A stretch of DNA of 64,000 nucleotides. Origin: Notolepis coatsorum. Lineage: Eukaryota; Chordata; Actinopteri; Aulopiformes; Paralepididae. Positions 45,473 to 56,222 of the stretch are shown in pieces (the first letter of the stretch is position 1; each line of letters begins with the position of its first letter). The stretch lies in contig CAXASK010000014.1 of assembly GCA_963971535.1 (NCBI GenBank), positions 2,040,281-2,104,280 on the forward strand, written 5' to 3'. Position numbers and translations under genes: made by a program. The notes under the pieces are model-generated. The model ran no database searches, was not told where the DNA came from, and saw only the letters and a list, made by a program, of their open reading frames with translations.

Positions 45473-47016
45473 TTCATGAGACACATTAGAGTGTGACTTC
45501 ATGAGACACATTAGAGTGTGACTTCATGAGACACATTAGAGTATGACTTCATGAGACACATTAGAGTGTGACTTCATGAGAGACACATTAGAGTGTGACT
45601 TCATGAGACACATTAGAGTATGACTTCATGAGACACATTAGAGTATGACTTCATGAGACACATTAGAGTGTGACTTCATGAGACACATTAGAGTATGACT
45701 TCATGAGACACATTAGAGTGTGACTTCATGAGAGACATTAGAGTGTGACTTCATGAGAGAGACATTAGAGTATGACTTCATGAGACACATTAGAGTATGA
45801 CTTCATGAGACACATTAGAGTATGACTTCATGAGAGACATTAGAGTATGACTTCATGAGACACATTAGAGTGTGACTTCATGAGACACATTAGAGTGTGA
45901 CTTCATGAGAGACACATTAGAGTATGACTTCATGAGACACATTAGAGTGTGACTTCATGAGACACATTAGAGTGTGACTTCATGAGACACATTAGAGTAT
46001 GACTTCATGAGACACATTAGAGTGTGACTTCATGAGACACATTAGAGTATGACTTCATGAGAGACACATTAGAGTGTGACTTCATGAGACACATTAGAGT
46101 GTGACTTCATGAGACACATTAGAGTGTGACTTCATGAGAGACATTAGAGTATGACTTCATGAGAGACATTAGAGTGTGACTTCATGAGACACATTAGAGT
46201 GTGACTTCATGAGAGAGACATTAGAGTGTGACTTCATGAGAGACACATTAGAGTATGACTTCATGAGAGACATTAGAGTATGACTTCATGAGACACATTA
46301 GAGTATGACTTCATGAGACACATTAGAGTATGACTTCATGAGACACATTAGAGTATGACTTCATGAGAGACACATTAGAGTATGACTTCATGAGAGACAC
46401 ATTAGAGTGTGACTTCATGAGACACATTAGAGTATGACTTCATGAGAGACACATTAGAGTATGACTTCATGAGACACATTAGAGTGTGACTTCATGAGAC
46501 ACATTAGAGTATGACTTCATGAGACACATTAGAGTATGACTTCATGAGAGACATTAGAGTATGACTTCATGAGACACATTAGAGTGTGACTTCATGAGAC
46601 ATTAAAGTATGACTTCATGAGAGACATTAGAGTATGACTTCATGAGAGACATTAGAGTGTGAGTATGACTTCATGAGAGACATTAGAGTGTGACTTCATG
46701 AGAGACATTAGTGTGACTTCATGAGACACATTAGAGTGTGACTTCATGAGAGACATTAGAGTATGACTTCATGAGAGACATTAAGAGTGTGACTTCATGA
46801 GAGACACATTAGAGTATGACTTCATGAGAGACACATTAGAGTGTGACTTCATGAGAGACACATTAGAGTATGACTTCATGAGAGACATTAAGAGTGTGAC
46901 TTCATGAGAGACATTAGAGTATGACTTCATGAGAGACACATTAGAGTATGACTTCATGAGAGACATTAAGAGTGTGACTTCATGAGAGACACATTAGAGT
47001 GTGACTTCATGAGACT
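45473..47016. repeat. ~25-29-bp minisatellite running into a POM121 splice donor
   Basis: About 58 units of GTGTGACTTCATGAGACACA and TTAGA, with TATGAC and AGAGACA variants. The final unit CTTCATGAGAC is followed directly by TTAC, the complement of the donor GTAAGTCTCATGAAG. The intron's first bases therefore belong to the repeat. Confidence 0.97.
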
Positions 47017-47019
47017 TAC

Positions 47020-47102
47020 TGGATTTGGTGGGGGCGTCTGGCGACGTCTCTGATCTGACCGAGGAAGCGGAACTGGGAGATTCGTGGGTTTCCTCCTCGT
47101 CT
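47020..47102 (-). CDS. POM121: POM121 exon
   Basis: The acceptor is TTTTATTTTATCAG and the donor is AATCCA|GTAAGTC. It encodes RDEEETHESPSSASSVRSET and SPDAPTKS, an acidic then Ser-rich stretch following the basic AAKKPR of the previous exon. Enters in phase 2 and leaves in phase 1, matching both neighbours. Confidence 0.92.
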
Positions 47103-47164
47103 CTGATAAAATAAAATAAAAAAGGCACCGTAGATCAGTCACTACAATACGAGTTCACACACTT

Positions 47165-47390
47165 CATTCAAAAGGAACATCCCAACATTCTTTTGCTTTA
47201 ATCCATGATATCGATCTCTTCCGAAGCCAATACGGCCCACTAGCCAAGCTTAAAACCCAGGGAGTTCGATTAATTTGTGCTAAGCTAGGCTAGCTTTCTA
47301 CTGAACGCACAGATTGGTATCTTCTTGTCCGACTCTGGAGAAGACGGTAAGCAGCACATTTCCCATAAAGTTTGAGTGTCCATTTAAATC
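47165..47390. repeat. dispersed repeat, possible TTAA-type MITE remnant
   Basis: Starts AAAGGAACATCCCAACATT and ends GTTTGAGTGTCCATTTAA. The right half (CTTCTTGTCCGACTCTGGAG, CATTTCCCATAAAGTTTGAG) corresponds to 55135-55205. Confidence 0.5.
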
Positions 47391-47407
47391 AAACCAGGAT
47401 AACACAC

Positions 47408-47887
47408 GGGCGGTCAGGTGGCGTAGCGGAGATTGCGCTCGTCACCAATGCAAGAGGCTGCGGTCTCGACTCCCGGAGTCAGCATTGCTTGAGGCTTGGG
47501 CTGATCGCTATACTAACCCGTTTGGCTGAGTTAGGGGGAGGGCAAGTCATGGGTGGGAATCTGGCGTTGTGGACAGCGACGCCTACAGGTCAGGTCTGGG
47601 CGCTTGCTCAGCGGAGGCAGGACTTGATGGAGGCAGCGTGCCCTCCCACGCGTTACACTTCACCAATGAGAGTCCTCGCTGCCAGGTGAAAAAAGAGTCA
47701 CTGGCTGTCGCCGCGCGTGTCGGAAGAAGCGTGCGGATGACTTCAGGGTTCCCTTGTACCGACCAGTAGGAGAACATGCGCACAACAACCAGGTAGGGGA
47801 GGGGGGGGGGGGGGATTGGCACAACGACTAAATTGGGACGGGGAGAAAACAGAGAAAATCGGAGAAAGAGAGGATAAATTTTTTTTT
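47408..47887 (+). mobile_element. full-length tRNA-derived SINE, family B, with 17-bp target duplication
   Basis: Starts GGGCGGTCAGGTGGCGTAGCGG (A-box region) with a weak B box near 47462-47474. A 300-bp body ends in a T-rich tail. Flanked on both sides by the direct repeat AAACCAGGATAACACAC (47391-47407 and 47888-47904). A related minus-strand copy lies at 60140-60415. Confidence 0.9.
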
Positions 47888-47924
47888 AAACCAGGATAAC
47901 ACACCACATCAGAATAGGGCTGGT

Positions 47925-48060
47925 CGATATGGAAGAGATCAATATATGATCAGATAACATGGATTAAAGAGAAAGCAAAAATGAAATATTTTGACTGAAG
48001 TTTGTTGACTGCAGCAAAGTAAAATTTGTAAAACGCCTGTTAAACAAATAGCACCACTCC
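47925..48060. repeat. truncated hAT-type MITE end
   Basis: TAGGGCTGGTCGATATGG resembles the left terminus of the element starting at 49085. No matching right terminus is visible. Confidence 0.45.
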
Positions 48061-48075
48061 ACACAACCATTCCTG

Positions 48076-48555
48076 CTGTTCTCTAATGCAGCATCAAGTT
48101 TAAATACTCTAGACCAGAGGTACTCTGACTTACTGTACTGTTCTCTAATGCAGCATCAAGTTTAAATACTCTAGACCAGAGGTACTCTGACTTACTGTAC
48201 TGTTCTCTAATGCAGCATCAAGTTTAAATACTCTAGACCAGAGGTACTCTGACTTACTGTACTGTTCTCTAATGCAGCATCAAGTTTAAATACTCTAGAC
48301 CAGAGGTACTCTGACTTACTGTACTGTTCTCTAATGCAGCATCAGTTTAAATACTCTAGACCAGAGGTACTCTGACGTACTGTACTGTTCTCTAATGCAG
48401 CATCAAGTTTAAATACTCTAGACCAGAGGTACTCTGACTTACTGTACTGTTCTCTAATGCAGCATCAAGTTTAAATAATCTAGACCAGAGGTACTCTGAC
48501 TTACTGTGCTGTTCTCTAATGCAGCATCACGTTTAAATACTCTAGACCAGAGGTA
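48076..48555. repeat. ~62-bp minisatellite
   Basis: About eight units containing CTCTAATGCAGCATCAAGTT and CTAGACCAGAGGTACTCTGAC. It ends about 215 bp from the donor of exon 48772-48857. Confidence 0.97.
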
Positions 48556-48771
48556 CATGACCAACTCAGGAGCGACATTGACAAAAAGAAACCAGTTGCT
48601 ACTAACATGTTTAATCTCTCTCTCTCTCTTTCTACACTGATCTCATTAATGGCCTATACAGACTGTAAATGAGGGAAATCAGTCCATATACACATCACAG
48701 TTTTTGCTCAGATATGTGCTCCACGTTCCGTGTGGCAATGTAAAAAGTGAGACGTGAAACAGGAAACGTAC

Positions 48772-48857
48772 CTAGGCTTTTTGGCGGCTCTCTCTGGGGT
48801 GTGAGAGCGGGAGGAGTTGACGCTGGAGAGCGGGGAGAGGCCGTGTTTGGAGGCCTT
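48772..48857 (-). CDS. POM121: POM121 exon
   Basis: The acceptor is CTCCACGTGTGAG and the donor is GCCTAG|GTACGTT. It encodes KASKHGLSPLSSVNSSRSHT then PERAAKKPR. The SRSxTPERxAKK word is a strong match to the mammalian POM121 middle region and includes a basic nuclear-import-like patch. Enters in phase 0 and leaves in phase 2. Confidence 0.95.
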
Positions 48858-50390
48858 CTCACACGTGGAGGACAAAGAAAGAAAGAAAAATAAATCCATA
48901 AGCAGCCATTCCTTAATGTCATCAACTGTAATACTTCCGCATTTACCATTTATCCTCTCGGGGAGCTCGGTCGGAGCGTTCCGTTATCGATCGTAATTAA
49001 CTACATAAACGACATAAAAACACATGGACCAATTCGAAGAAAGACTGGCCGAGGAAGTCCGAAAATATAGCCATTTGTACTAGGGCTGGGCGATAGCCAT
49101 ATATTTCAATAATCGTTAATAATGACAATTAAAAAAATATTGTTGTTTTGTGACCTGCAACTTTAAAACCAGAGACAGTGTACAGACTTGTCTTTAGAGT
49201 TTGCTCTCTAATTTAAAATACAGTTTGAAACCGTCTGTACACAGTAGGCTATGTGTGCTAGCAGAGTTAGCCTCCAGTCACGAGTCACGGTGCACATGTG
49301 CGGTGGTTTGTCCACGAAAAAAGCACCAAAGATAGAAAAGAAACTAGCAGAGCCAGAACTGTTCAACTCCCCTGGAGCCACAGCCAGGAGAGAAGCCGGT
49401 TTACTTTCACTTTCAAACCAGCTGCAGCCTGAGAACTGGAGTGTGAGGGGATGTAACACTAAAGATGGCGGCAACGACAAAGAATTGCTGCAAAATAAAC
49501 ACACATTTGTTGTTTAACTCAATGGACACCAACCGCGTTTATATACGTGTTTGGCGGACAACCGTTGAACGCCAACCATGTATATATACGTTATTTGATA
49601 GTTTTTCCTTTTTTCCGATTTTTATATCCTATTCAATGTCAGGGAACCATATGTTGCCGGTAGAAGGTATACTGCGATGCTGAGGGTGCAGTACCGGCCA
49701 GATCCTCCCAGGTGGCGGTATCGAGCACCCTTTGAAACCTTGTATCTTGGCCTGTGCATCGATCAAATGTCTCCGGTAGTTTTAATTTTTTTGTGCAAGC
49801 TGAGCGGTTATAACGGTCGGAGTGAGAAGGATCAAATGCTCCCGATGCATGATGGATTATGTTGGCGACACGATAGACAATCAATACTTGGAATGGCCAT
49901 CAGATAATTGGAATATTCTTTTTGGGGTACATCCTAGTCGAGGTAAGGGCTATATGATATCAATCTTGCGTTGATCCAACCATGTCTTCATATCGATCCG
50001 AACGTGTGTGTGTGTAACGTTACTCCACAACGTATGCCGTTGGTGACGATCAAAGCATCAAAAAACTACCCCCCCCCCCCCCCCCCCCCCCCACAGTGAA
50101 CTGACGTGGAAGTATGTCGGTCTCGCTCCCACGCGCAAAATATCGGCAACCACCGAAGATGAAGCACATCTCGGCCTTAAAAGTGAATGCAGCCTTAGAG
50201 CTGGGTGAGGATCTTTGGTGTTTAATGTCCTTACATGCCCGGTTGGACTATAATCGCACTGCCCTGTCGTTCAGCGGGGAATAAAATCTATATCTTGTTT
50301 TATCCAAGAAATATTTCCATGATTTCCCCATGTTTTATAACATATCTATGACCCTAGGAGCCCTGGGAGGGGAGCGCGGAGAGGCCGTAC
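48858..50390. other. POM121 intron with degraded DNA elements
   Basis: A hAT-type left end (TAGGGCTGGGCGATAGCC) starts at 49085 but has no visible right end. The piggyBac-like piece at 49517-49990 follows, then a poly(C) run at about 50070-50091. No other gene recognised. Confidence 0.5.
49517..49990. mobile_element. piggyBac-like fragment
   Basis: Begins at a TTAA followed by CTCAATGGACACCAACC. Parts match the 5156-5802, 17651-18527 and 59288-59960 copies, for example the CTTGGAATGGCCATCAG block. The right end is not resolved. Confidence 0.5.
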
Positions 50391-50459
50391 CTGGGAGAGG
50401 CCGTGTGAGGAGCTGTAGGAGCTCTGGATGGAGTTCCGGTCCGAGGCGGGTCTCTTCCC
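50391..50459 (-). CDS. POM121: POM121 exon
   Basis: A 69-nt exon in phase 0 at both ends. The acceptor is TCGTCCGCAG and the donor is TCCCAG|GTACGGC. It encodes GKRPASDRNSIQ and SSYSSSHGLSQ; the SSYSSSxGxSQ word is highly characteristic of POM121. Ser-rich, probably disordered and phosphorylated. Confidence 0.95.
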
Positions 50460-50620
50460 CTGCGGACGAGAACGTGGAGAGCAATCAGACATTCTGCCAA
50501 CTCTGACGTCACTCACCCTTTGGAGCAAACCACCTCGTGCTGCACACAGCTTCATCATTAGAGGTACATTAGAGGTACTGTCAGGTACATACACGCCACA
50601 TAAAAAACAACAGAGACTCA

Positions 50621-50907
50621 GGGCTAGATCCACAAAGAATGGATTGCACGGAGCAAGTTGCACCCTTACTTACAATTCATTATGAATTGAAAATGGGGGA
50701 CCCTGATGTAAACAAGACAAAAGTTTTTCTCTGGTCTGCATCCCCTTAACAATTGTGTGTATTGAGCCGTACTGTATTGTACCCATTCTACAATCTGTTA
50801 ATACAGTTTTCATTCAATCAATCACTGCGCAGATTGATTGATTGAATGAAAATGTTATTAAAGGGTGCAACTTGCACCGTGCAATCCATTCTTTGTGGAT
50901 CTAGCCC
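50621..50907. mobile_element. MITE with long terminal inverted repeats and 3-bp target
   Basis: Starts GGGCTAGATCCACAAAGAAT and ends with the complement ATTCTTTGTGGATCTAGCCC. The inverted match extends about 50 bp into each end. TCA lies on both sides, a 3-bp duplication compatible with PIF/Harbinger. The centre carries the module also found at about 6195-6960 and 56280-56420. Confidence 0.75.
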
Positions 50908-51300
50908 TCAGACTCAGCTTCTTCCCCCAGGCCATCAGAACACTGATCTCTCCACACACACCACACATCCTCATTTGCACTCTCTCACACACAAATACAT
51001 TACAAAAAGGTCACTTTAAAAACACAACTGTAGGGCGCTCCAGTAGCACACCATGTACCGCGCTGCGTCGCGGATCGGCTGACCCAAGTTCGATTCCCGG
51101 ACCCGCCGTCATTTGCCAAATGTCTTCCCCTGCTCTCTCCCCCATTTCACCCTCACTGTATCTGTCGGTCATGTTTGACCAGGAAAAGCGATAAACGCTA
51201 AAAAATAAAGTAAAAATAAAAATAAAAACATAACTGTATATTTGTAGATGATTGTATATAGTACTCATTACCTTTATTTCTTAAAGCCCAACCTCCAGGT
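50908..51300 (+). mobile_element. L2-like LINE 3' remnant interrupted by a SINE
   Basis: Begins with the last codons of a LINE ORF (RLSFFPQAIRTL), similar to the end of the 20412-21650 LINE. A CA-rich 3' tail follows. Split at 51033-51224 by a family A SINE. Confidence 0.65.
51033..51224 (+). mobile_element. tRNA-derived SINE, family A, with ~14-bp target duplication
   Basis: Starts GGGCGCTCCAGTAGCACA with a B box GTTCGATTCCC at 51088-51098 and the same body as 20075-20256 (CCTCACTGTATCTGTCGGTC). Flanks AAAACACAACTGTA and AAAACATAACTGTA differ at one base. Confidence 0.88.
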
Positions 51301-51572
51301 TAAACCCTACTGATCAATTATGGGTAGTTTACATCATTGGTATATAATTTCATTATTTATTTTTTTCCATTTGACACCGGAAATGCCACTCTGAAAGAGT
51401 TAAAAAGGTCCACGCACGAATAACATGCACGCGCGAATCAAAAAAGCGTATCAAACGCCGACGTCACTACAGGTGCATATTAATGAGCCGAATCTAAGAG
51501 CTTATCAGACGCTAGCACGGCCGTGACGTCACTTCAGGAAATGCCTTGCCCGTCCGGGTCATAGTACTAGAT
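51301..51572. other. POM121 intron, unassigned
   Basis: No repeat recognised. Its last 8 bp are the target duplication of the following element. Confidence 0.4.
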
Positions 51573-53279
51573 CAGGGGTGGCCAACCCGCGGCTCGCGAG
51601 CCGCATGCGGCTCTTTGCCCGTCAATGTGCGGCTCTTCCATCCATAAAAAAAAATAAAAAAAAAATAAAAAAAAAAGATTGTTTTAATTTTTTTTTTAAT
51701 TTTTTTTTTTTTTTTACTTTTTTTTTTTATGTCACTCATTCCATAAGGACGTAGAATAAACATTTACAATTTTTTTTTAAATGGTCCATTTGCATGTTCT
51801 TGGTATCTGAATCTAGGGACATATATGGATCAGTGTCAGAAATAGTGTGTCTGTTACTAGGCTTGAGTAAATTGTAATGAACCAAAGGAGAATATCAATT
51901 CTATTTAAAAAAAATATATATCTTTGACTGTAAATAACACCATGCTAAAATTGACCAGACCTGAAAAATCTAAGCAAATGAATAAAGGGAAGATGATTAA
52001 ACAGAAGGTTTTGTAGATACAGTACTGAATTCTGCCATCTTTTTTATAATGTAAATTTCTCCACCATTCTTCATCATATTGCAACACCGTTTTTTGCAAG
52101 ACGTTCACAGAAAGGTAGAGAAACTAACTGCGTTCTGTTTTATGGCAATAACGTTCAGGTTTGTGGGAGATAATCCCAAAAAATAAGAGAAATTAAAAAG
52201 TAAATCCAGAAGTCAGATGATTGACAGGGGCTGGGTAGGGTAGTTTTTCGAAATTTGAAAGCCCTGAGTCTCTTCCTTCAAAAGACTACACTCACTTTTG
52301 GCTGTGCCACTTCCTCCTGTCAATATGCGCCGGTTTCCGACTCAATGCCCTGAGATTTCTATAATCTTATATTTCACTAATAACAGTTAAAATAATTGGT
52401 AAACAAACATAATGCTGAAAATATACACTTTTACTGTATATCTCGGGCTTTAGAGGTTAACCCTGTGAGGCCCAAATTAAAAAGAAATTAGCAACTTCAG
52501 AGGCCAGAGGGTGGGACATATAAACACATTTACTATCAAATAGCATTGTGAGGCTGAACAACAGGACCAATTGACTATACATGTGCTTAAAGGGGAACTA
52601 TCTTATAAATGGCTTTTTTCAGTGTTTACCATTGTTTCTTAGCTATGTGGACTTATATTAATAGGATATATGTCTCTAATTCTCATATTGGCGAATTCTT
52701 CCAATTCTCCTCTCACAATATTCACCCTCACTGAACTGAGTCATCTGAAAATGTGCATATCTGTGATGTCAGAGATTTCTCAGCTGCATAATAATGTGGC
52801 AGTTGATGTGGCAGTTGGCACCAGGCCACACAGTGGTTGGAGCCCAGCCTCAAAACGGTTTGAGGTAGAAAAATGCGGTTTTTAGTACTTGATTAGAAAT
52901 ACAAAACAATGCATTTAAAAAAAAAAAAACCTAGGTGTTCCATAGACTCACAGGAATTGTGTAAAAGTGCCCAAATAGTGAAAGAAATAGTAAAATAGTT
53001 CCCCTTTAACATTTTTTAAATAAACATTATTTTTTTAAATGGCTAAAAGTGATTTTGTAATTTTGCAACCGTGGGTCTCACAGGGTACTTTTAACCCTGT
53101 GAGGCCCAAATAAAAAAGACATTAGCAACTTCAGAGGCCAGAGGGTGAGACCTATAAACACATGAAGGGTGCCGTGACTGAAAAAAAAGGTTGAGAAACG
53201 CTGGTATATGGTGTGGCTCTTTGTGGTACCACAGTCATTTTTTTGTGGCTCTTAGTCTCTGACTGGTTGGCCACCCCTG
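51573..53279. mobile_element. hAT element (Charlie-like ends) with perfect 8-bp duplication
   Basis: Starts CAGGGGTGGCCAAC and ends GTTGGCCACCCCTG. Flanked by TACTAGAT at 51565-51572 and 53280-53287. Subterminal GCGGCTCTT words repeat near both ends. It contains a nested TTAA MITE and a roughly 75-bp direct duplication (CCCTGTGAGGCCCAAA...) at 52461 and 53095. No transposase ORF. Confidence 0.92.
52591..53005. mobile_element. TTAA-flanked MITE, copy 2
   Basis: Same termini (AGGGGAACTA / TAGTTCCCCT) and the same interior as 4735-5151. TTAA at 52587-52590 and 53006-53009. Length 415 bp against 417 bp, so the two are near-full-length siblings. Confidence 0.88.
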
Positions 53280-53379
53280 TACTAGATCAATGGTGGCCCA
53301 CTCGGTGAATCACAGTTAGCCCAATAGCTCCGCCGTCCCTGCTGCCTACAGTCGGGACCACTACACTGACGTTAGCCTA

Positions 53380-53632
53380 TGGTTCTCTCCTCTTTGTGTG
53401 CCCCCGTCCTCGCGGGTGTCCTGCGGAGGAGCTTGTGGACGCAACAACAGCGGCGGCCGTAGCGTAGGGTGTTTGAGCCTGTAGCATTAGTTAGCTCATA
53501 GCTATCGTGTACCACTAGCCTTTACGGGCTCGAGCACCCTACAGGCTGCCACCATTGTCGCCGTTGTCGCGTCCATGGGCCCCCCGGCAGGGTACCCGTG
53601 GGGACGGGGTGTACAGAGAGGAGAGAACCATT
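53380..53632. mobile_element. GC-rich foldback element
   Basis: The left arm starts TGGTTCTCTCCTCTTTGTGT and the right arm ends ACAGAGAGGAGAGAACCA. Complementary words continue inward (CCCCGTCCTCGCGGGT / ACCCGTGGGGACGGGG; GCAACAACAGCGGCGG / CCGTTGTCGC). The arms span most of the 250 bp with a short central loop. No target duplication identified. Confidence 0.7.
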
Positions 53633-54282
53633 TTGGGTCGGCCGTTCATGCCGGCCAGCGAGCCGGATGTCGGGATATGTTGTTAGCACAATAGCTACCA
53701 AGCTAAGCTATGTTAGCTACTAACGTTATAAACACAATATGTGTACAACGACACAATGATTTACATTATTACAAATATGGTAACGTGGTTGTGGCTTTTA
53801 CAAATAGTGGTTAGCTTTAGAGATGGATGGCTATAATCACGGAGCAATAGTGTTAGGTGAAACAGATACATTTTCATTCGGCTAGTAGTAGCAAGCATAT
53901 ATCTATGGTAGCAAGGCTCTCTGCCTGCAGTGCCTGCCACTAGCTGTGTGTGACTCTCAGCGCCCCCTGGTGAGCCCCCTGGTGCCCTGCACCTGTTGTG
54001 ACGATCATTTCGATTACACACGCACGTTATGAACCATTGATTAAAATATGCATGTGCGTGGTGATTGTGTTGGGCAGACAAAATGTTTGATAAAAACGCT
54101 AAAACTGGGTCAATTTCAATACTTTTTTTTTTCTTTCTTCATGAAAGTCACTGTTGGCCTAGTCCACATTGTTTATTGAACAAAAATACAACGTGAAGGT
54201 TGGCCTTTAAGCTTAGCATTGTATTTTATGGAATGCCTGTGTATAGCCATCTCTCTTCAAACATGGCTGCCTGTAATCACGT
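53633..54282. other. POM121 intron, unassigned
   Basis: No coding or repeat structure recognised. Confidence 0.4.
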
Positions 54283-54709
54283 GTACCTGTCGGGCTCTGT
54301 GGATGATGGGGTTGTGAGTCAAGGCTGTACCTGTCGGGCTCTGTGGATGATGGGGTTGTGAGTCAAGGCTGTACCTGTCGGGCTCTGTGGATGGGGTTGT
54401 GAGTCAAGGCTGTACCTGTCGGGCTCTGTGGATGATGGGGTTGTGAGTCAAGGCTGTACCTGTCGGGCTCTGTGGATGATGGGGTTGTGAGTCAAGGCTG
54501 TACCTGTCGGGCTCTGTGGATGATGGGGTTGTGAGTCAAGGCTGTACCTGTCGGGCTCTGTGGATGGGGTTGCGCGTCAAGGCTGTACCTGTCGGGCTCT
54601 GTGGATGGGGTTGCGCGTCAAGGCTGTACCTGTCGGGCTCTGTGGATGATGGGGTTGTGAGTCAAGGCTGTACCTGTCGGGCTCTGTGGATGGGGTTGCG
54701 CGTCAAGGC
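54283..54709. repeat. ~41/44-bp minisatellite containing the POM121 splice donor
   Basis: About ten units of GGCTGTACCTGTCGGGCTCT and GTGGATGATGGGGTTGTGAG, with or without a GAT triplet. The unit nearest the exon supplies the exon's last dozen codons and its donor CGACAG|GTACAG. The other units carry near-identical copies of that donor. Confidence 0.96.
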
Positions 54710-54836
54710 CTGGGTACCGCTACTAGAAGCCGCCGAATGGCTGCTCTCCGCTGACCGCGCCTCCCAGAGCTGACGGCGAGACCTTTTCGCGGTGGACTCC
54801 TCGTTAGAGTTTGGTCCCCGCTTCAGGGCGCCTGGT
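54674..54836 (-). CDS. POM121: POM121 exon, 3' end inside a minisatellite
   Basis: The acceptor is TTCTTTTTTAAG|ACCAGG; this choice keeps PGALKRGPNSN in frame, whereas the alternative AG 5 bp further in gives an early stop. It encodes PGALKRGPNSNEES, AKRSRRQLWEARSAESSHSA and a tail ALTRNPIHRARQ. PGxLKRG and KRSR are POM121 signatures. The last codons and the donor CAG|GTACAG lie in the tandem repeat; the phase-0 end is required by the next exon. Confidence 0.88.
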
Positions 54837-54959
54837 CTTAAAAAAGAAAAACACGCAATAAAAGTATTATTACATTGCAGCCTTTGGAGTTACATGCATC
54901 TGTGGAGATTTAACAAGTACCTCCAGGAAGGAGCTGACAACTGATAAAACGTCCGCTAT

Positions 54960-55210
54960 GGACACAAGCCCTTAAGATGCATACCTTTTTCTTCTCTGTG
55001 CATGCGGTAGGAGTAGGAAGACGTGCACCGTTAGCCTAGCTTAGCGTCAGTCACTGGAAGTAGGTTCCTCCATTAGCCTATAGTTCCCAACGTCTTCCTA
55101 CTCCTACTGCATGCACAGATGAGAACAAGGTATGCGTCTTCTTGTCTAACTCCAGGGTAGATGGCAAATAAGCTAATTTCCCAAAATGTTGGAGTGTTCC
55201 TTTAATTGAC
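54960..55210. repeat. foldback repeat
   Basis: GCATGCGGTAGGAGTAGGAAGACG near 55000-55023 pairs with CGTCTTCCTACTCCTACTGCATGC near 55092-55114, and CATACC/GGTATG words extend the pairing. The right end (GTTGGAGTGTTCCTTTAA) resembles the repeat at 47165-47390. Confidence 0.7.
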
Positions 55211-55574
55211 CTGCCTGGTTAAATAAAGATTAAAAAACCAATAATAATATGTATTTATTACAACAGTGTTTCTGCTAGCAGCCAGGGGGGGGGGGGCCTG
55301 GAGACGCTGGGAGCAGAAATGACTGTGTGGCAAAGCACAATAATATAGATTGAATATAGATTCTATTGTATTCTATTGCTATATTTAATTTAGTTTATAT
55401 CCCATTTAATATTATTCAACCTCTTTTATTTACAGTTGTACAGCCCTGGCCTATATATAATTTTATTTCATAATTATACTATATTCTATTGTGCTCAACT
55501 TAGTTCATATTTCATTTGATCTTACTCCACCTCTTTATTGTATTATCAGTCTGTTAATGTCTGTCCGCTAACAG
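55211..55574. other. POM121 intron, unassigned
   Basis: AT-rich, with a short poly(G) near 55285. Nothing else recognised. Confidence 0.4.
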
Positions 55575-55840
55575 AAAACAACCCCCCCCCCCCCCCCCCC
55601 CCAATTAGAATGCTCCATCACAGATCCTCTTGGGAGGGGTGCACACACACACACACACCCAGGCGGTCGACCCCCCCCCCCCCCCCCCCCCCAATTAGAA
55701 TGCTCCATCACAGATCCTCTTGGGAGGGGTGCACACACACACCCACACCCAGGCGGTCGACCCCCCCCCCCCCCACTAGAATGCTCCATCACAGATCCTC
55801 TTGGGAGGGGTGCACACACACACACCCACACCCAGGCGGT
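55575..55840. repeat. three ~85-bp tandem units with poly(C) tracts
   Basis: Each unit is a C-run of about 15-25 bp, AATTAGAATGCTCCATCACA, GATCCTCTTGGGAGGGGTGC, a CA run and CCAGGCGGTCGA. The array begins about 98 bp from the donor of exon 55938-56012. Confidence 0.95.
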
Positions 55841-55937
55841 CAGCGCTCTTCACCAGGCAGGAGTCGAGCAGCAAGAGCAGCTGACCTCAAAGAGTAAAAA
55901 CACATAAAAGATCTCAAAAAAGGTTCTTCCAACTCAC

Positions 55938-56012
55938 TTGGGCAGCGGCGGACTTCCGTTGGGCAGAAGGGCCTCGAATGCAGAATGTGCACTGCTGCCG
56001 CTGTCGGCGCGC
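55938..56012 (-). CDS. POM121: POM121 exon
   Basis: The acceptor is TCTCCACCAG and the donor is CTGCCCAA|GTGAGTT. It encodes RADSGSSAHSAFEALLPNGS then PPLP. The SGSSxHSAFEPL-like word is a recognisable POM121 block following the KRR of the previous exon. Phase 2 at both ends. Confidence 0.95.
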
Positions 56013-56084
56013 CTGGTGGAGAGACACGGGCATGATTTAGAAACATGGACAAAAGAAAAATCCCGCTTTATAGTTGTATGTTAA

Positions 56085-56172
56085 TAACCCTTTCACTACC
56101 ACACTACAGACGGTTATAACCATGTTAGTGAAAGAGTTAACCTTCTGTGTGATGTGGTAGTGAAAGGGTTAA
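56085..56172. mobile_element. ~88-bp inverted-repeat MITE (CCCTTTCACTACCACAC ends)
   Basis: Starts AACCCTTTCACTACCACACT and ends ATGTGGTAGTGAAAGGGTTAA, with further inverted words in the middle. Looks like the basic unit from which 11430-11775 expanded. Confidence 0.7.
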
Positions 56173-56222
56173 CCATTCATAATCCCTGCCCCTTCCGGTG
56201 CTGCAACGGTGGTTTCTGGACA

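Noticed and set aside
53390-53680. CpG island or promoter inside the POM121 intron
   Set aside because: The GC-rich block is an imperfect foldback element over almost its whole length, which explains its composition better. Promoter function cannot be judged from sequence alone.
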